Source of the DNA: Leptodontidium sp. MPI-SDFR-AT-0119
Lineage: Eukaryota; Ascomycota; Leotiomycetes; Helotiales; Leptodontidiaceae
Reading direction: 5' to 3'
Assembly (NCBI GenBank): GCA_020726505.1
Contig: JAHLEZ010000003.1
Span: forward strand, 1,240,001 to 1,304,000
Length of the DNA: 64,000 bases
Part shown: positions 60,801 to 64,000 of the stretch, one piece after another
How positions within the stretch are numbered: position 1 is the first letter of the stretch
How the letters are laid out: every line of letters starts with the position of its first letter
The notes under the pieces: generated by a model
The model's database searches: none
The model's input: only the letters and a program-made list of their open reading frames with translations
What the model was told of the DNA's origin: nothing
Position numbers and translations under genes: made by a program

Positions 60801-62899
60801 TTTCCGAGCCCGGGATAGAGAAACCGCTTGACCCAAATCCAGGTTGCATCAAAAGATCATCCTTCTCTCGTGCTCGGGGTGAAGAAAATGCCCTGTCCCC
60901 ATCGAGATCATAGTCCAATGCAATAATTTCCGTCGTTGTCCCAATTGATCCACACGACTCGCGATCCGCGTTGCTTGAAGTCTCGCTGAGGTAGTCCGAG
61001 GATTCTTCGGGCTTCGGCAGTCGTAATGAACGCTCCACGAACTCGATGATGTTGACAGCTTCCGTTCCTCTGTGGTCGCCGCAAAGTAGCCCAATGAGAT
61101 GCTCAACAGCCTCAAAATAGCTTGGTCGAAGCTTGACTGACTGTAACCAGTACTGCTCTGCTTCTTCGCGTCTGTTCAAGCAGAGTAACGTGGCTGCAAG
61201 GTTTGAAATTGCTTCAACGTGCCTGACCAGAGTTGTCAGTCAAGCAGTAAAAAGATGGTCTTCTATTCACTTACTTGGGATCTAGGGCAATGATCTTCGT
61301 GTACCAATCAAGGGCTTTCTGGTACTCTTCAAGGCCATACGCGAGGCATCCTCCCAGTAACATGCCATCAATCCAGCGCCAGCCACTCTCATCACAAAGA
61401 GTAGTGAGCATGTCCAATGCCTCCTTCGCCTTGCTCAGTGGTGAGATGTGGACTTGGGAAGATGTCTGAAATGAAGACATGTAGTGAGGTATGTCTTGGT
61501 TCGAGGATCTTGCGTACCGGGGTTCGTTGAAAACCCCAGGCCCTTGCCAGCCATTGAAGCTCGCAGTGGATGATACTCCGGAGGGTGCTGGCGCCGAGCC
61601 AGCATGGCCTCGACACACCGACGCGGTGCTATCACTGGCGTCCGAATCTGACCAATGGGCTGATCCCAAGTGAGATGCTGGTTGACGGGGCGGCTTTGGA
61701 TATATACTATTCTTTGAGTAGGTCCGAAACCCATGGCTTTGTCTGGACTTCCTACTCTCCTTCCTAGTTTGATGAAGAAATGCGAGAAGATCGACATATA
61801 TACTATGCGCCCATGAGAGTGTCTTTTCTTTGAATCGGGGGTTGTTGGATTTACTCGACGACTGCGCTGTCGGGGTTCGACAGTCGTCGGACATGAAAAG
61901 GACGGCATTACCATTGGTACTATGCAATGCCACCGGGGCTTTGTAGGGGTCTTCTGGTATGGCCATACCGCCATGCTGCGTGGAGAAATTTGCAGGTCCG
62001 GGTCGCGCAACCATGTTCAAATCATCGCCGAAAGATAGCTGTCGAAAGGGAGGCAATAGCTCTGTTGGGGGTATGAATTGGTGTCCAAATCCTTGACTCA
62101 AAGACGTCTCTTGGTGGCTATATCCTCCTTGGTCTCGAACAGCAGCAGGTCTATACGGCACGAATCTGCCATCAGGCCAGTATGGGCCGTATAGACCACC
62201 ATCGTCGGACGCAGTTGGCCCAGGAGATGGCTGGTAGGCTGGTTGGAGGACGGTTGGGATCTGCATGCCATTATTCGGGTAGAAAGTTGCCGCTTGTTGT
62301 GTTCGAATGTGATCCCACACGTTATGGGAGGAATCTACAGGGAAATGCGAGTGCGGCCAAGGTATAGACCGTGAGACGATTCGCAAGTCTTGCTCGTTCC
62401 CATTAAATCGGGCCGTCTGACTTGCTTGCTGATAGCTCCTTCCCGAACTCCCAGATCTCCTCCTTGTCCTTGGGTCATCCAAAACTGCAGCAGAACATGC
62501 TGAGGAATCCCCGGCGACAGGGAGAACAACATGCTTCAACGCAGGCGCTTTGCTAGACCATTGCACAGGCGTCCCATCATAGCCGGCAGCCAGTGTCCCA
62601 TTTGGGGTTTTCCTTCGTAGCATGTGCTCGGAAGGGTCATTGTACTGCCCACCGAAGCCATGGCTGGCTGAGGCTCCATGTACAAGGCTGGATCGTCGAA
62701 CTTCATGATTCTCGACCGGGTATGCGCGGTATGGAGGGGCAAGGGAAGAACCATCATTCCTGGAGCTTCGAAATGGAAGGGGCGCGAGTCGGTCGGGTCT
62801 TCTGGGTTGGGGGAGGAGATCGAAGGGAGGGGTAGCAAATCCTTGATTTCCGAACTGCTGCGATAGATGTCGAGGGTGGTGGGCAACTTGGGGAATCAT
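57863..62899 (-). CDS. OGT: Protein O-GlcNAc transferase (GT41) with TPR repeats
   Basis: It transfers GlcNAc from UDP-GlcNAc to Ser/Thr of nuclear and cytosolic proteins. Four exons: 61275-62899, 59210-61222, 58551-59157 and 57863-58498, giving 1626 residues. The first about 480 residues are a disordered Gln/Pro/Ser-rich extension. TPR-like helices follow (EEYQKALDWYTKII, EAEQYWLQSVKLRPS) and again at about 880-960 (NLGSLLKDIGQLAAAITMYE). The catalytic part matches animal OGT closely. It has GYVSSDFNNHPLAHLMQS with the catalytic His at 1208, HILVNLNGYTRGARNEVFA, NFNQLYK with the UDP-binding Lys at 1415 (last codon of exon 3), LWLLRFP, and LDTPECNAHTTAADVLW with His/Thr at 1495-1497. All splice phases match. 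The active-site residues look intact. A 5'UTR intron lies at 62903-62956. Confidence 0.96.
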
Positions 62900-64000
62900 G
62901 TTCTAATGATTGCAGTTGGATATGGTTATGATAATTGGATATTAATACTGATTTACCACATCTAGAAAGGCGAATTGTCGAGTCTTCAGATCCAGGGAGT
63001 GCCAATGCCTGCACGAAGGAGGGGGACGTTTCCTCTGTTGATCATCTCGAGCTCAGAGACCACCACGGCCCAAGCTGGGCGTTCTCGTGGCGATACCACC
63101 AACGCCTGTATGAGGACAGCACAGTTGGTGCGGGAGCGATGCGTGTTGTGGGATTGGAGGAGGTCGCTATCGCTGTCGCTGTTGCTGCTGTTGTTGTCGG
63201 AAGTGAGCGTAGAGGTGAGGTAGGTATGTAGAGTGTCCGTCGTTGATGTTGAAGCCTGGACGTGGGGGCAGGGGCTGGGTGAGGGTTTGGGAGGGTTAGC
63301 TGGCTGGCTGGCAGTGGCATGCGGCCTGCCCACACTAGGCAGGTAGGACTACTTCAACTCGGCGCCGCAGAGAGCTGGCACTGGCAGGTGAGGCAGGGCA
63401 GAGCAGTAAGAGAAAATAGCGGAGGCAGCGTGTTGCGACGACGTTGATATCAGAAAAGGCGCGGCCGCACCCAGATGGAGCCGCAAGGTGGGTAATAAGT
63501 GAAGGTGTAGAGGGGAGGGAGGAGAGGAGATGGAGAGTGAGTGAGTGAGAGTTGAGTTGAGAGATTGAGAGTGAGAAGGGTGAGAACAGGCCAGCCGGGC
63601 ACAGGAAGAAAGGTAAAATTGCAGGGATCGACGCCATCTGCTCTATTGGGCTGCGTGGGCGTGGAGCGAGCGAATGGAATGATAGGTAGGTAGGTACCTA
63701 CACTGTCAGCCCGTAAGACAGTCAGCATAGCATGGCATATCTTAACGACGGTGGATTGCTACCGTCCATGTACAAATAGGTAAGTGTGAGTGTGTTACGC
63801 AAGTCAAGTCATGAATACCACCGTAGACGACGTTCTGTTGTTTGCATTGGATTGATTGATCGAATACATTAATACATATTAACGGTTCGCTTCGGTACTG
63901 TACCGTGCGGTGTGGTGCAGAAAACTCCAAAGCTGCATGATTTCTGCAACGGCACACAATTGGCACTTCAAGCGCTGACGGCAACCTACCTAGTTATCCT
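62900..64000 (-). promoter_or_regulatory. OGT leader and promoter region with 5'UTR intron
   Basis: On the minus strand, a GT-AG intron at 62903-62956 (gtaaat...cattag) ends three bases before the ATG. In frame upstream of it there is only a stop and no ATG, so it should lie in the 5'UTR. Farther up are pyrimidine-rich stretches, a GGTAGGTAGGTACCTAC stretch near 63683, and GGTACTGTACC at 63894. No other gene is seen to the window end. Confidence 0.6.
63894..63904 (+). promoter_or_regulatory. GGTACTGTACC palindromic motif, copy 3
   Basis: Identical to the motif at 17029, upstream of OGT. Confidence 0.5.

Overview
The window is nuclear DNA of a filamentous ascomycete (Pezizomycotina; a leotiomycete-like fungus is my inference, not proven). 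The signs are many short introns of about 47-115 nt with GTRAGT-type donors and CTRAC-like branch points, pyrimidine-rich 5' leaders, and lineage-typical genes: the Myb regulator FlbD, a Rua1-type C-terminal domain protein, a fungal GT41 O-GlcNAc transferase and an ascomycete Fcr3-like bZIP. I saw no bacterial, viral, plasmid, rRNA, tRNA or CRISPR features.

Layout. 1-7.2 kb: the 3' part of a GPI-anchored cell-wall protein gene built from small repeated exons, an MFS transporter, a short decayed gene, and a conserved proline-rich protein. 7.2-18.6 kb: a Rua1-type protein between two long non-coding stretches. 18.6-24.2 kb: a PHD-finger protein, LEU2 (3-isopropylmalate dehydrogenase, five exons including a 21-nt microexon) and a small unknown protein, all on the plus strand. 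25.6-31.4 kb: three minus-strand genes: Mediator subunit MED10, a LIM-domain protein, and a disordered nuclear-type protein with a PP1-docking motif and a KEN box. 34.1-38.4 kb: a bZIP factor ending in a probable GC-AG intron, and the ribosome-associated protein Stm1, which carries an apparent 1-nt frameshift. 38.4-55.3 kb: a 17-kb gene-poor stretch whose only recognisable content is a decayed BTB/POZ gene, followed by the long upstream region of flbD. 55.3-64 kb: flbD, and on the opposite strand the large OGT gene with a 5'UTR intron.

These genes form no operon or obvious cluster. The theme is chromatin and transcription (PHD, MED10, bZIP, Rua1-type, FlbD) plus translation and signalling (Stm1, OGT). 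I did not find a convincing new multi-gene system. The more interesting signals are two partly decayed genes, a frameshift in a core gene, a GC-AG intron that would switch the C-terminus of the bZIP, very long poly-C/poly-G tracts, and short palindromic motifs (GGTAC-N-GTACC and CCTACCTAGGTA-like) that recur almost only in the intergenic spaces.
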